64,000 bases of DNA from Guadua angustifolia (taxonomy: Eukaryota; Streptophyta; Magnoliopsida; Poales; Poaceae). Shown here piece by piece: positions 24,328-34,317 of this stretch. The position numbers and the translations under genes were made by a program. The notes beneath the pieces were generated by a model. The model did not search any database and was not told the DNA's origin. It was given only the letters and a program-made list of their open reading frames with translations. The first letter of the stretch is position 1, and each line of letters begins with the position of its first letter. The stretch is from the NCBI GenBank assembly GCA_036346375.1, contig CM070511.1, positions 5,890,001 through 5,954,000 on the forward strand, written 5' to 3'.

Positions 24328-24698
24328 AGCTACATCTAAAACTAAAAATATAACATAGAATTAAGCACTACTACCATTGGAGTATGGGACATGCAGTGTG
24401 TTTCACTAATATCTGGTGTCCTCCATCACATGGATCAAAAGAATGACAGCAGGTAAGGATTTACAGAAATATCATTGAGCCTCATTATCAGCATCAAAAT
24501 AAAATTAAGAATCAGGTTGAATTGTACAAATTTACAATAGGTCAAGCCAAACTGAATGATGAGTGGCGAGTGCAACATAGGAAGGGTACATAAATGCATA
24601 ATATAAGTCAAGTTTCGGATGATGCAAACAGCTAACTGAAGCATTATGCAAAAATCCACAACTTAATCAAAGTTATATTTTTAGTTTTAGATGTAGCT
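24328..24698. repeat. Perfect 27-bp inverted repeat flanking a 317-bp AT-rich loop
   Basis: 24328-24354 and 24672-24698 are exact reverse complements (starting agctacatctaaaac). The loop has no convincing coding content. It could be the ends of a small inverted-repeat transposon or part of an intron; no target-site duplication was found. Confidence 0.7.
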
Positions 24699-24699
24699 A

Positions 24700-24960
24700 C
24701 TACAACAATTTAACAAAGGACATGATTGAGGGGATGAGAAGAGATGCATACTTGCGATCTGTTATTAACAAGTCATCCTCTGAAATTTGCAGCAAATGCC
24801 ATGGAATTGGTACTGAGTCTGCATGAAAATCTTGAACATCTGAAGAAACATCCTTTCTCAAACCAAGTTTATCAATAATCCAACTCCACATGCCACTGCT
24901 TCTTTGACTGAAGACTGGATAAACTGTCTCGAAAACCCTTCTTCCCAAAAGTAAGCACAT
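24700..24960 (-). CDS. Exon-like fragment of an unrecognised gene
   Basis: An 86-codon minus-strand frame with protein-like composition (for example VPIPWHLLQISEDDLLI). A plausible splice donor (CGCAA/GTATGC, minus strand) at about 24750 and an acceptor-like AG near 24945 suggest one internal exon of roughly 195 bp. Upstream on the same strand lies the GC-rich putative first exon and promoter at 25282-25730. Because CACTA terminal sequence lies just beyond, this may be a gene fragment carried by a CACTA element rather than a host gene. I cannot name the product. Confidence 0.35.
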   Translation of the reverse strand: MCLLLGRRVFETVYPVFSQRSSGMWSWIIDKLGLRKDVSSDVQDFHADSVPIPWHLLQISEDDLLITDRKYASLLIPSIMSFVKLL

Positions 24961-25281
24961 ATATGCTAGTCAAAACTAACTAATCTCTAATCCAAGAAAA
25001 ACCAGATATTTAAACTTCTGTATGACAGAAGCTAGACAAGGCCACAAGAATAATCATTTATCCCTGGTGAACACATCAGCACAGAGACTAATTCCCACGT
25101 CATGCAAGTGAATCACAAAGTTCCAGTACACAACCTTTGAGCACAAATGTAACATTTAAACAGCATTACATTATCAACCATATTGAGCAATGTAAGCAAG
25201 CAATCACATATACGCACCAAGCATGGAGTGTTAATGAAAGGGTAGACAAATCAAATGCCTGGCGTCAATGATCTTGCCCTG
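24961..25281. other. Intron-like AT-rich stretch
   Basis: About 320 bp between the two exon-like segments; no coding or repeat feature seen. Consistent with an intron of the minus-strand gene or gene fragment. Confidence 0.3.
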
Positions 25282-25512
25282 CTAATCTGCAACTCGCAGG
25301 TCATGAAGGAAAGGGAGGTGGAGGAGCCGAGCCGGAGGCGCAGGGCGGCCAAACAAGAGCCGCCAGAGGTGCCGGGTGACAGGGGAGCTGGGCGGGCGGG
25401 CGCTCGGGCGCAGCGGCCGGGCTCGGGAGGCGGCGCGAGGCGACAGCGCGCGCGCCAGCGCTGGGAGACCAGGGCGGCGCCGAGGAGGCCGGGCGGCGCG
25501 AGGAGGCCGCAT
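25282..25512 (-). CDS. Putative GC-rich first exon, product unknown
   Basis: The first minus-strand ATG downstream of the putative TATA box is at 25512; the frame stays open for 76 codons to 25282. The encoded sequence is almost entirely P, R, A, L and S, so the reading frame is weak evidence in itself; very GC-rich first exons are common in grasses. Longer frames on the plus strand here are composition artefacts. It may be joined to the exon-like fragment at 24700-24960. Confidence 0.25.
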   Translation of the reverse strand: MRPPRAARPPRRRPGLPALARALSPRAASRARPLRPSARPPSSPVTRHLWRLLFGRPAPPARLLHLPFLHDLRVAD

Positions 25513-25721
25513 GGCACGGCGGCCGGGCGCGTGGGAGCGGAGGAGGCTGGGGCGGCGCGAAGGCAAGCGGTGGAGGAGGCGCGCGAGGCCGGAGGAGCAG
25601 GGCGCGTCGGAGGTGCGCAGCGCGATCGGGAGGCGGCGCACGGGCGCAAGCACAGGCGGCGGCTGGAGGGACTCCTGGCTCACTCTTTTTTTTCTAGGGT
25701 TTCAATTAAATCCTCTCTTCC

Positions 25722-25730
25722 TTTTATAAT
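25722..25730 (-). promoter_or_regulatory. TATA-box-like element, minus strand
   Basis: Minus strand ATTATAAAAG, followed about 25-30 bp downstream by a 5'-UTR-like segment containing AAACCCTAG (25694-25702), a motif common near plant transcription starts, and then by the GC-rich segment. Together these resemble a plant core promoter for the minus-strand gene fragment. Confidence 0.4.
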
Positions 25731-25799
25731 CCATCTCGCGGGCAGCGAAATTTGTTCTGAGTCTCTCGCGCGATATGCCAAATTATTTTGGGTTTTTGG

Positions 25800-26021
25800 C
25801 GGGTCTAGTATTAGCGACAGATGATCTGACTATAGATATGAAATTACCGACACGCAGCGTGTTGCTATATGTCTATAGCATTACCGACAGACGAAATGTC
25901 ACTGTTTGGGGGCATTAGCGACAGACGCTCTGCCACAGACTTTTACCGACATACCATTTGACTATGAAAGTCAAGTTTTACTGACAGCTGTCTGTCTCTA
26001 AATCTAGGACGTGGTGTAGTG
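25800..26021. mobile_element. CACTA transposon terminus with subterminal repeats
   Basis: Short, variably oriented motifs (accgaca, gcgacaga, ctgacag) recur every 20-40 bp, and the block ends ...GTGGTGTAGTG at 26021, matching the inverse of a CACTA terminal inverted repeat. The opposite end is not seen and may lie left of the gypsy array, in which case the array is nested in this element. Confidence 0.6.
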
Positions 26022-26076
26022 GGTGTGGCATGGCCTGAGGATAGAGAGAGAGAGAGAGAAGGCATCAGATGTGATT
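26022..26076. repeat. Short block duplicated from near 28500-28559
   Basis: About 55 bp (ggcctgagga, a GA run, then tcagatgtgatt) closely matches 28500-28559 in the same orientation, including unique flanks on both sides of the GA run. It lies exactly between a CACTA terminus and the truncated end of a TNP2 pseudogene. Confidence 0.6.
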
Positions 26077-27060
26077 AGCAGTCGTGGGACTTCATGCCCA
26101 ACAACTTCAAATCATCCATGGATATAAGCTTCGTAATGTTTGTGGAGTAGCCTAATGGAACTTTAATACCTTGCAAACACTTGCAAAGGTCTTCTTTCTC
26201 CTTCTTGGATAGGGTGTAGCATGTAGTAGGGATGTAGGGATCTTTTTCATCCTCCTCTATCACTGCAAGCCTGGGCCTAATTCCTATGTAGGTCTTGTCG
26301 CGACGAGCATTCACACCATCCTTAATCTTCATAGGTATTTTCAGCAGGATGCCAACCAAATTATCGTAGACATTCTTCTCACATACATAACATTAATACA
26401 ATGCCGGACATCTAACTCCTTCTAGTACGGTAAGTCCCAAAATATCGATCTCTTCTTCCAAATAGTCCTAGGACGAATAAATTTATGGCTCTTTCCGTAC
26501 TGAACATCGATATTCTCCACACGTGAATATACTTGCCTTCCACTCATAGGCTGTGGGGCCAAACGGACTTCCCTCTTCCCATCAAATTTATCATCTATCT
26601 TACGGTATTGATGACTTCGATGTAGAAACCTACAATGACCCATATACACAGTTTTCTTGGAATTCGGCAGTCATAGGCTCTCAGTCTCCTCTTCACAAAT
26701 AGGACATACTTTGTCTCCTTTCGTACTGTAGCTCGCTAAATTACCAAGGGCCGAAAAATCATTTATGATGCAAAATACCACAACTCGTAGGGTGAAGTGC
26801 ATCCCACACCACGACCCCTTCGTTCCACAATTTGACCAAATCCTCGATCAGTGGAGCGAGGTACACATCAATATCATTCCCCAACTGTTTGGGTCTCGAT
26901 ATTAGCAACGATATCATCATATACTTTCGTTTCATGCACAACCAAGGAGGGAGATTGTGGATACAAAATAGAACTGGCCAGTGCTGTGATGACTGCTCAT
27001 ATTACCAAACGGATTCATTCCATCCGTACTCAAGTCAAATCTTATGTTCCTAATTTTGGC
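26075..27060 (-). pseudogene. CACTA (En/Spm) TNP2-type transposase fragment
   Basis: Minus-strand pieces in order: 27060-26942 with the typical TNP2 stretch around TDGMNPFGNMSSHHSTG, a one-base frame change, then 26941-26759 with MCMKRKYMMISLLIS and PKQLGNDIDVYLAPLIEDL, then 26649-26422 ending KKRSIFWDLPY, then 26359-26075 with NARRDKTYIGIRP, YTLSKKEKEDLCKCL and LKLLGMKSHDC. These are recognisable consecutive parts of the TNP2 transposase of plant CACTA elements. The gene is truncated just after the KSHDC motif, which in intact relatives continues into further domains, and is broken by frameshifts and stops. It is an inactive remnant. Confidence 0.85.
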
Positions 27061-27289
27061 ACCGAACTCCCCATGTTTTCAATCGATGTTTCTCCATTGA
27101 GCCAAATTTGCTCAAGGTAGGCTTCAAATTTACCCTTGTAACACTCGGCCTCGAGGATTTCAATTTTTCTCACCCAAGTTTTGCTTCCAATCATAGAATA
27201 TGAGCTGTTTTTTTTTGTGGCGGCGGAGAAATCTCCATTGGAACAACAATAGAGGAGAATTCAACCCGAGTGGTATAAATAACCTAGCG

Positions 27290-27767
27290 AGGCACATCAC
27301 AGTCGGTTCTTACTTAAGAAGCGATAGTGATACACACGGTCATCACTATCGGTTCCTACATAAGAAGCGATATTGATGTGATAATGATGTGCATAGTCAT
27401 CACTATCGGTTCTTACAAAAGAAGCGATAGTGATGAGAATGCACACATCACTATCGGTTCTTTTGTGAGAAGAACATCACTATCGCTTCTCACAAAAGAA
27501 CCGATAGTGATGTACATGATCATATCACTATCGTTTCTTATGTAGGAACCGATAGTGATGACCGTGAACATCGCTATCGCTTCTCACATAAGAACCAATT
27601 GTGATGGGTGGAGTGCTACATCAATACATTATAATCGCTTCTAGCCTGAGAATCGACAGTGATTATTATTAACACATCTCCTAAGTCATCTATCACAATC
27701 ATTTTTTCCTAAAAATTTAAGAACCGACACAGATGAAACGGTAGTGATATACTATTCTGTAGCAGTG
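27290..27767. repeat. CACTA subterminal repeat region and terminus (5' end of the TNP2 remnant)
   Basis: Direct and inverted copies of a motif like cactatcggttctta, and its complement taagaaccgatagtg, recur about every 30-45 bp, roughly fifteen times. The block ends ...TGTAGCAGTG at 27767, i.e. a CACTG-type terminal inverted repeat in reverse. It lies upstream of the TNP2 remnant, where transposase-binding subterminal repeats are expected. A TATAAATA-like site at about 27271-27278 may be the element promoter. Confidence 0.75.
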
Positions 27768-30591
27768 TATGTTGGTACATTAGTACTGTCCACAGATCTG
27801 CTTTCGTGTTATACCTGTGCGTACTTGTCCACATGTACATCGCTACCTGTTGATCGGAGAACAGGCGCACAACGAGACGCCAAAAATACGCCAAAATTTT
27901 GGCATTACATGCCACCACATACGGACATGAATTAACTTAATGTTTAGGGCCCAGCAGCTGGGAGGAAACGAAGCACAGGCAAAGCCAGCAAATAACTAGC
28001 GCCAGATCATAACAGTAAATCAGGAAACTAAATAGGGTATGTACATGCAGAACCTGTGAATTTAAGGAATTCATTTTGGACTTAACACGTACGTCATCGA
28101 TCGATCTGTGGCTTACAAGAGCTAGGCTCGTTAGCTCAAAATTCCGAGCTATATAGTTTCAAGCCATGGCATACTCGTACGTGCTACACAGTGCATGTCC
28201 TATATTAGTACTGTCCTACTGTCAGGAAGTGAAGGCTAGTGGCGTGCCGGGCATATGGAAGGAACAATATGCAGTTCCAAGCGCAAGGAGCCAAGAAGGC
28301 CTCGCCTCGCATGCCGACCGGACCGGTCGGCCGTCGGCGGGCGACACGCAGGAGGGCCCATACGCTGGAATGCTTGTCTTTGTCACGCGCGATCGATCGA
28401 GATGGCAAATTGGCGACTACTACCAGCCTGCAGGATGCATCGGAGTCGGCGCCCGCCGGCCGGCCGGCCGGCCGGCGCGCGGATGTTGGACTTGTCACGG
28501 CGTGGCGTGGCCTGAGGACACAGAGAGAGAGAGAGAGAGAGAAGACGTCAGATGTGATTGGGCGCGTCAAAGGCTGCAGAACGCTGGTGCTGCTGGGCCA
28601 GCGTGCCATGCGAGAGATGGAGCAACTAGCTGGAGTCTTGGTCGTGGTCGCGGGGGGGCGCACGGCACGGCATGGCATGGCATGGCAATGACAGGAACAC
28701 ATCGACTGAGCCCGATTTCAGTGGTGCCATGCTTGGGCGAGTGGAGGGAGTTGCCGTCTATTTGCCGCCTCCTCGATCGCTGAACCGGCCCTTGTCCTCT
28801 TCTTACGTCTGCTCGTTTCCCGAGGTTAATCACATGCGTCTTCTTTCCCTTCTTGCCCAAGAACCAGCTAGCTTGTCCCACAATTCTAGTCTCTGCAAGG
28901 AAGAGCATCTCCGAGGTGCGATTTCAACCGGTACAAATGTTCCCTCGCTCTCCTCTCGATGTTAGTGCCATACATTAAGATAAGACGAACTCGGCCTAAA
29001 ACTTAGTAGAAGGTACTAATAAGACAATATTAATATAAGATAAGCGAGCAAAACATAAATGGTCTAGCCGAATTCAGGGCGTGCAAGTCGCGGTTAGCCC
29101 CTGTATTAGTCCGCCCTTGCATTAAGAGAAATCTAGCATTAGTACCAATAGAGGTTCTAATACAAATCGAGCTACCTATACCGAAGCTATTGTTTTACTG
29201 GCCCCTTAAAATTTGTTTTTGATAAATTTAGCCTCTTTTCATTTGAATTTGCGAAACTAGCCTCTTCGTATCGCCTGCCGTGTCGGGGGAGCTCAGTAGC
29301 TTCCTCGGCAAGCAGGTCCCGCATTTGGTTGATGCGAAAGGAATCGATAGTCACCTTCCGCGCTTGCTACGTACCGCAGGAGCAAATGGGGAGGCTCCTT
29401 CCACGCTCGGCCTCCATATATAGAAGGATGTGAGATTAACTAGTGATTTTGATTAACTAGCAATTTAAACTAGAGATTTTGATTAACCAGCAATTTAAGT
29501 AAGTGATTAATTAAGAAATATGATTAAATTAGTGATTAATTAGTGGATTGATTCTTGCCATGGAAGGGGAGTGCGGTAGGATTCCTACCAAGCTTCCCGA
29601 GTGCGGGAGGTGACTCGGGAGGAGGGAATCAAATTTGTAAATAATTTCGGAGGGTAGCTATATTTGAAAAAAAAATATTTGCAAGGGAACTAAAAAAGCA
29701 AAAAATTCACCGATACCAAGCAAAAAAAAGTGCACATGTTGCGCTCACGCCATGAGGAGTCCTCATCATGGTTATGACCGTCGTTGTTGATTGCCATGGA
29801 CCAAGGAGGATGCTCCACTGCTAGATATGGCCACGCTATTATCATCTGCTACTACAGATCCTGAAGGATGTGTCACTGTCGGATATAGCCATGCCACTGT
29901 TGGGCAAGGTCGAGGATGAGCTGGGCACGCCACCATTGGATCTTGCTGGAGGACGAAATAGCCACACCGTCGCCACCATCGTAGACTAGGACGAGGAGTC
30001 CATACGAAAAAGTAGCAGTGGCGGTCCTAAGAGAGATTTAAAATGGGGGCCCTTCTAAGAATTAGCATGGAGTTGGGAGGTCAGGTGGATGGGTGTAGAC
30101 GAAGGAGCCCTAGGGGATAGGAGAGAGAGGATAGGGGAAGATAGGGGAGGCGGGGAGTTTTCATTTTTTTAAATATGTTTAAGCTTATTATAGATAGAGA
30201 ATAAGGTACTAAATATTGAAGAGGAGTACCTCTTATATGATGTGACAATTCTTAACGCTGGTAGAGGTACTCGACACTGTGAATGGAGCAAGGCATCATG
30301 CATATGCACCAATTAGAGTCACTTATTTTCTAGATTAAGCAGATAACCACCGTACATGATCCGGCCGCCTCCAGTTCCATTGGAACTAGGTAACCAAAGT
30401 TCAGCCAGACAACAGTTCAAACATTACAGCACAATGTGAAGGCATGCAAAAAGAAAACGACCACGTAGCAGAACTGTTTAGCCTTCAGCACCACGAATTT
30501 TTACAATTTCATCTGTCTTTCCCTTCTCACGCTAGCTAGCGCAATATGTGAGCTTTTGCAAGGAACTCATTGGTTGATTTCCATCAAGAGG
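27768..30591. other. Intergenic stretch without a supported gene
   Basis: Long frames at 28166-28965 overlap on both strands, are low-complexity and lack family resemblance, so I reject them as genes. Contains a (GGCC)n run near 28456-28475 and a GA microsatellite at 28521-28542. The stretch at about 29195-29700 has AT-rich ends that are weakly inverted (possible old Mutator-like MITE). Otherwise nothing I can name. Confidence 0.5.
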
Positions 30592-30995
30592 GAAAAAAAA
30601 AGGGCAACATATCCGGTGCAACCCCCCTCCGTGAAATCACCGTGCAACTGAACTAAAAAAAGTTTCAAAAAATTCTGAAAAAAATCATGGATGTACATCT
30701 CAACACCCCACCTACATATAAAATTTCATGATCAAATTCATCCTATACTAGCAGTTAAAAAAAACAAACAGCAAAATGAATAGTGATGAACAGTAAAAAT
30801 CACTGTTCATACTGAATTTGTCTTTTGTAACTGCTAGTATAGGATGAATTTGATCATGAAATTTTATATGTAGGTGGGGTAAGTTGAGATGTACATCCAT
30901 GATTTTTTTCAGAATTTTTTGAAACTTTTTTTAGTTCAGTTGCACGGTAGTTTCACCGAGAGGGGTGATTGCACAGGATATTTTTCAAAAAAAGA
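30592..30995. mobile_element. Foldback MITE with arms of about 170-190 bp
   Basis: The left arm (about 30601-30785) and right arm (about 30805-30990) are inverted copies; for example the stretch containing tgatcaaattcatcctat is mirrored as ataggatgaatttgatca. The loop is only about 20-30 bp. No coding capacity. It lies about 0.5 kb upstream of the Dof gene. The exact ends and target duplication are obscured by poly-A runs. Confidence 0.8.
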
Positions 30996-31284
30996 GCACA
31001 TTAGTGCGTATACTAACTACAAATAAGAACTACTTGTGGTTGCAAATCAGTCAAGTGTGGCTTGTGAGACCGAATTAAAGACACATCAGCATAAAGACAC
31101 ATCAGCATTCAGCAGATAGTAGGAAGCTACATATGATTCCTCCTGACAAGGAAAGCTACTCCACATAGGCAGGTGTAAGAGAGACAGAGGCCACCCCTCG
31201 GCCCTCTTCCCTGCCCGCTGCACCCTGCGTACTCTCATCAGCCTTCTGTCACCTTCTGCACCATCACCTACAACGCCACCCCCC

Positions 31285-31327
31285 CTCTCTCTCTCTCTCT
31301 CTAATGAGAAATAGAGAGAGAGAGAGA
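31285..31327. promoter_or_regulatory. CT/GA inverted microsatellite in the Dof promoter
   Basis: (CT)n at 31285-31302 followed by (GA)n at 31313-31327 forms a perfect potential hairpin with a 10-base loop, 27-69 bp upstream of the TATA box. GA-rich elements are known binding sites of plant BBR/BPC factors; that role here is inference. Confidence 0.55.
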
Positions 31328-31353
31328 ATAGAAAAATGTAAGCATTCCTGCGT

Positions 31354-31363
31354 CTATATATAC
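31354..31363 (+). promoter_or_regulatory. TATA box of the Dof gene
   Basis: ctatatatac, about 155 bp upstream of the first in-frame ATG; transcription would start near 31390, giving a 5' UTR of roughly 125 bases without an upstream ATG that I can see. Confidence 0.6.
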
Positions 31364-31516
31364 CACACTTGCACTTCCAATCCCAAAACAGCAACACAGA
31401 CATCAACACACAGATATCTAAGCTTCCCTTAATCTGCCATACAAGAACAAGAAGGCCGTAGATTATTGTTGCAGGCCACCAAGAACACGATCGAAGCGAA
31501 GCGGCCCGAACCTGAA

Positions 31517-32281
31517 ATGCCAGGACAGGTCATGGAAGCTCCCCTGCACCAGCAGCTGCCCCCATTGCCAGTAGCGCTCATGCCTCCCAACTGCAAGCAC
31601 GACGCCACGACGGCGGCGATGGCCGCCGCCACGGCCGGGGCGGACGTGTCGTGCCTCCAGCAGCCGCTCCAGGCGTGCGCGAGCGCGGCCGCGGCCACCG
31701 GCGGGCGGGAGCAGTGCCCGCGGTGCGCGTCGCACGACACCAAGTTCTGCTACTACAACAACTACAACACGTCGCAGCCGCGGCACTTCTGCCGCGCCTG
31801 CCGCCGCTACTGGACGCTTGGGGGATCCCTCCGCAACGTCCCCATCGGCGGCTCCACCCGCAAGCGCCCGCGCATGGCGCCGCCGGCGGTTCGCCGCCCG
31901 TCCATGCACTTCGGCGCCCCGCCCACGCTGCCGCCCCAGCTGTCCCAGCAGGGCCTCCTCGGCTCGCTGTTCGCGCTCGGCGCGGCGCCGCTGCTCGAGG
32001 GGCGCGTCGGGTTCGACCTCGGCCTCGGGCTGCCTGGGCCGGGCCAGGTGGGGCACGCCGGCGGGGGCGAGGTTGGCCTGCACGGCCTCGGGCTCAGGGG
32101 CTGCTCTGCAGGGACGTCGGCGCCGCTGCTCTGGCCAACCGGGCTGTTGGAGAACGACAATGTGGACACGTGGAAGGTGCCGGCAGCCGGGGCAGGTACA
32201 ATATGGCCGGAGTTCTCACTGGCGGCGACGGCTGCTGCACAGGCCGGCGGCCTGCTTCATGGTGGGGCCCAGATGCTGTAA
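31517..32281 (+). CDS. Dof-family zinc-finger transcription factor
   Basis: Encodes 254 residues. The Dof DNA-binding domain spans about residues 64-118 with a CX2CX21CX2C finger: C67, C70, C92 and C95, and the family hallmark KFCYYNNYN. The C-terminal half of the domain reads RRYWTLGGSLRNVPIGGS, followed by a basic TRKRPR segment (114-119) that fits a nuclear-localisation signal. Dof proteins are plant-specific nuclear regulators binding AAAG cores. The N-terminus is Ala/Gln-rich and the C-terminus Gly/Leu-rich, ending near a WPEF motif. I chose the ATG at 31517 because it is the first in-frame ATG; the frame extends 17 codons further 5' but only from a TTG. Single exon, very GC-rich as usual for grass genes. 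The only convincing intact host gene in the window; it is flanked by MITEs on both sides. Orthologue not assigned. Confidence 0.95.
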   Translation: MPGQVMEAPLHQQLPPLPVALMPPNCKHDATTAAMAAATAGADVSCLQQPLQACASAAAATGGREQCPRCASHDTKFCYYNNYNTSQPRHFCRACRRYWTLGGSLRNVPIGGSTRKRPRMAPPAVRRPSMHFGAPPTLPPQLSQQGLLGSLFALGAAPLLEGRVGFDLGLGLPGPGQVGHAGGGEVGLHGLGLRGCSAGTSAPLLWPTGLLENDNVDTWKVPAAGAGTIWPEFSLAATAAAQAGGLLHGGAQML

Positions 32282-32654
32282 CCTGTGAGTGCGCGCGCGG
32301 TATACGTACGCCGTAGCAGTGGTGTACTGTCACTGTGCGTGTGTGTTGGTGTCGACTATTACTCTCTGCAAGTGCATGGCTCTCGTGTCGTGTCTTTTGC
32401 TGCGTGTGCATGCAGTACTGGAGTACGTAAGAGTGTAGGTAGTTCTCAGTTTTGGTTCCAAGGGCACGTACGTAGAAATGAAATGTACGATGGATGATCG
32501 TACGTACGTGTGTCTAGAGGTTTAGTGCTGCTGCTTTCGTGTTGGGTTACATGCATGTTATTAATGTCATGGTATAATTAATTTACAGCATCTATAAATT
32601 AAGCTCCCTTAGTTAAACCGTGTTTGCGTCGATCACCAATTCATTGTACGTGCG
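32282..32654 (+). other. 3' flank and probable 3' UTR of the Dof gene
   Basis: No gene seen. Contains repeated gtacgta-type short motifs and an AT-rich end; a definite polyadenylation signal is not evident. Confidence 0.4.
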
Positions 32655-32757
32655 GCATCTGTTTGGAACACAGGGAATTCATACGACCTTTTAGAAAAAA
32701 AAATATAAGAAATCGTTCAATTGCCGCGTGAACATTTCCTGTGTTCCAAAGGGGGCT
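32655..32757. mobile_element. Small hAT-like MITE
   Basis: About 100 bp with inverted ends tgtttggaacacagg and cctgtgttccaaa. The TIR motif (TGTTTGGAACACAGG) resembles common grass hAT MITEs; target duplication not resolved. Confidence 0.55.
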
Positions 32758-33043
32758 TAGATCTTAAAATTATATTTATCTATAAGTAAACTGCAGAGAT
32801 GTATAATTGCAAATTGGATTTTTCTAATGTTCGCTTTCATTCTCAGTCAGTTGTCACAGTATTTTTGAAAACACAATAATGCCCATACGCATAGCTTGCT
32901 TGCTATACTATGCTAGACTAGGTCGTTATGCCACTGTTGGCCGTGGACGACAAAGATTATTAATCGGGAACGTACACCAGATACGAGTCATACTTGCACA
33001 CTTTCTTGGGAATGTGATCATCGGAAATAAATTCTATGGATCA

Positions 33044-33272
33044 GGAGGTATGCAAATTTAATTATGTGTATCTCCACTTCGATAGATGTCACGTGTCCAT
33101 CTAGCTAAATCTCAATTTCATCTCACCAACAGTATTATTAATTGAAGGAGTGAAAAATCAAGGGTGTTATTAATGAGAGGAGTGAGAAATTAAATAAATG
33201 GTTGAGATTGGCAAGATGAATACGTGGCATCCATCGGAGTGGGGATGCACAGAGTTAAATTTGCATACCTCC
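33044..33272. mobile_element. MITE of 229 bp
   Basis: Ends ggaggtatgcaaattta and its inverse taaatttgcatacctcc; inverted similarity continues inwards for about 75 bp. No coding capacity; superfamily not determined. Confidence 0.7.
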
Positions 33273-33398
33273 TCTACGGAATTTTTACCTCATCCATGAG
33301 GTCGTCACAATTGATCAGGTCAAAGGAGTCTTCCTCGTCCATATGTGAAGGCTTGAAAACATCACGGTGAGGATCTCTAGACGATGATGTCTTCCTTA

Positions 33399-33722
33399 GG
33401 GCATGTACAATGGGCATTAATTGCTGACCCTAAAAATTACCATATAGACAGAAAAGCTGACGTGGAGGGGAGAGATGGGAAGGAGAGAGAAACAACGTTG
33501 TTTCGTAAAACAACGACTCTTGGCGCGGGGATAAAAAACAACGGCGCTAGAGCCATTTGTTGGAGAGCCAGCCGGCCCTAACATCTCCTACCATAAAAGA
33601 GGCGCATGCAGAAAATTAATTATCAGGTATTTAATAAAGAGACAGCTCTTTATATGCGAACTGACTCTTGTTGACGTGGACTGTCTATAAGATTGAGTCA
33701 GACTCAACCTTTATACATGCCC
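33399..33722. mobile_element. PIF/Harbinger (Tourist-like) MITE
   Basis: 324 bp, starting GGGCATGTACAATGGG and ending ...TACATGCCC, flanked by TTA at 33396-33398 and 33723-33725. The TTA target-site duplication and G-rich termini are diagnostic of Tourist/PIF-Harbinger MITEs. Confidence 0.88.
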
Positions 33723-33775
33723 TTATAGACAGCGTAACTGTCGATGTACAAACTTAGTGTCTTTTATCGAACTTA

Positions 33776-33999
33776 TCTTTACTATATAAAGTGAGAGTTT
33801 CTTCCCACGTCACTTCATCAAAATTACCCACCTTTGTCACTGCTATTTAATTATCCATTTTTACCACTGTCAGTGCTCTTAATTACCCACCTTTGCCATT
33901 ACTCTTTAATTACCCACCTTTACCATTGTTAGTACTCTTTGCAAATAAACTTTTTGCCACAAATTGAGTTTTCGTTGCAACGTACGAGCACATGACTAG
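33776..33999 (+). mobile_element. Short non-autonomous Helitron A
   Basis: 224 bp beginning TCTTTACTATATAAAG and ending ...GCACATGACTAG, inserted between A (33775) and T (34000). The TC start, CTAG end and A/T insertion site fit Helitrons, and a palindromic CGTTGCAACG lies near the 3' end. About 90% identical to Helitron B. Confidence 0.8.
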
Positions 34000-34011
34000 T
34001 ATATATAATAT

Positions 34012-34284
34012 GCCTGTTTGTTTGGGTTTTTTTTTTGCTTAAAAGCTAAAAAACTAAAACATAAACAAACGGGTAGTTTTTTTATCTGGGCTTTTCAAAA
34101 GCCAAAAGCCACTGGAGAAGGGTTTTTTTGGCTTATTGATGGTTGGTTTTAGACTAATAATACTAAAGTTAGATAAAATTATTCATCTCTATCACGTACA
34201 AAAGCCATTAGCTTTTAAGTTGTTTAAGCCAAAAAGCTAATTTTAAGCTATAAGCCAAAAAGTCTAAACCTAAATAAACAAGGC
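34012..34284. mobile_element. MITE between the two Helitrons
   Basis: About 273 bp with imperfect inverted ends, gcctgtttgtttgggtt and aacctaaataaacaaggc; the interior is rich in repeated and inverted agcttttaagc-like words. No coding capacity. Confidence 0.65.
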
Positions 34285-34317
34285 CTGTATCGGTTGCAAA
34301 ATGAGTCCACATTTTAA

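Noticed and set aside
25255..25824. 189-codon plus-strand frame rich in R, A, G and E
   Set aside because: It is the complement of a GC-rich segment whose promoter-like signals are on the minus strand; residue composition is typical of a shadow frame.
27300..27600. Regularly spaced short repeats resembling a CRISPR array
   Set aside because: Repeats occur in both orientations with variable spacing, end in a CACTA-type terminus, and the genome is a plant; they are subterminal transposon repeats.
28166..28965. Several long overlapping open frames (up to 205 codons) on both strands
   Set aside because: They overlap in all directions, are low-complexity (GGCC and GA repeats) and show no family motif or promoter; composition explains them.
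30592..30995. Possible microRNA precursor because of its hairpin
   Set aside because: Arms are far longer than a typical miRNA precursor and the structure matches a foldback MITE; small-RNA data would be needed to revisit this.
31651..32316. Alternative 221-codon frame overlapping the Dof gene
   Set aside because: Shadow frame of a GC-rich gene; the Dof zinc finger is in the other frame.
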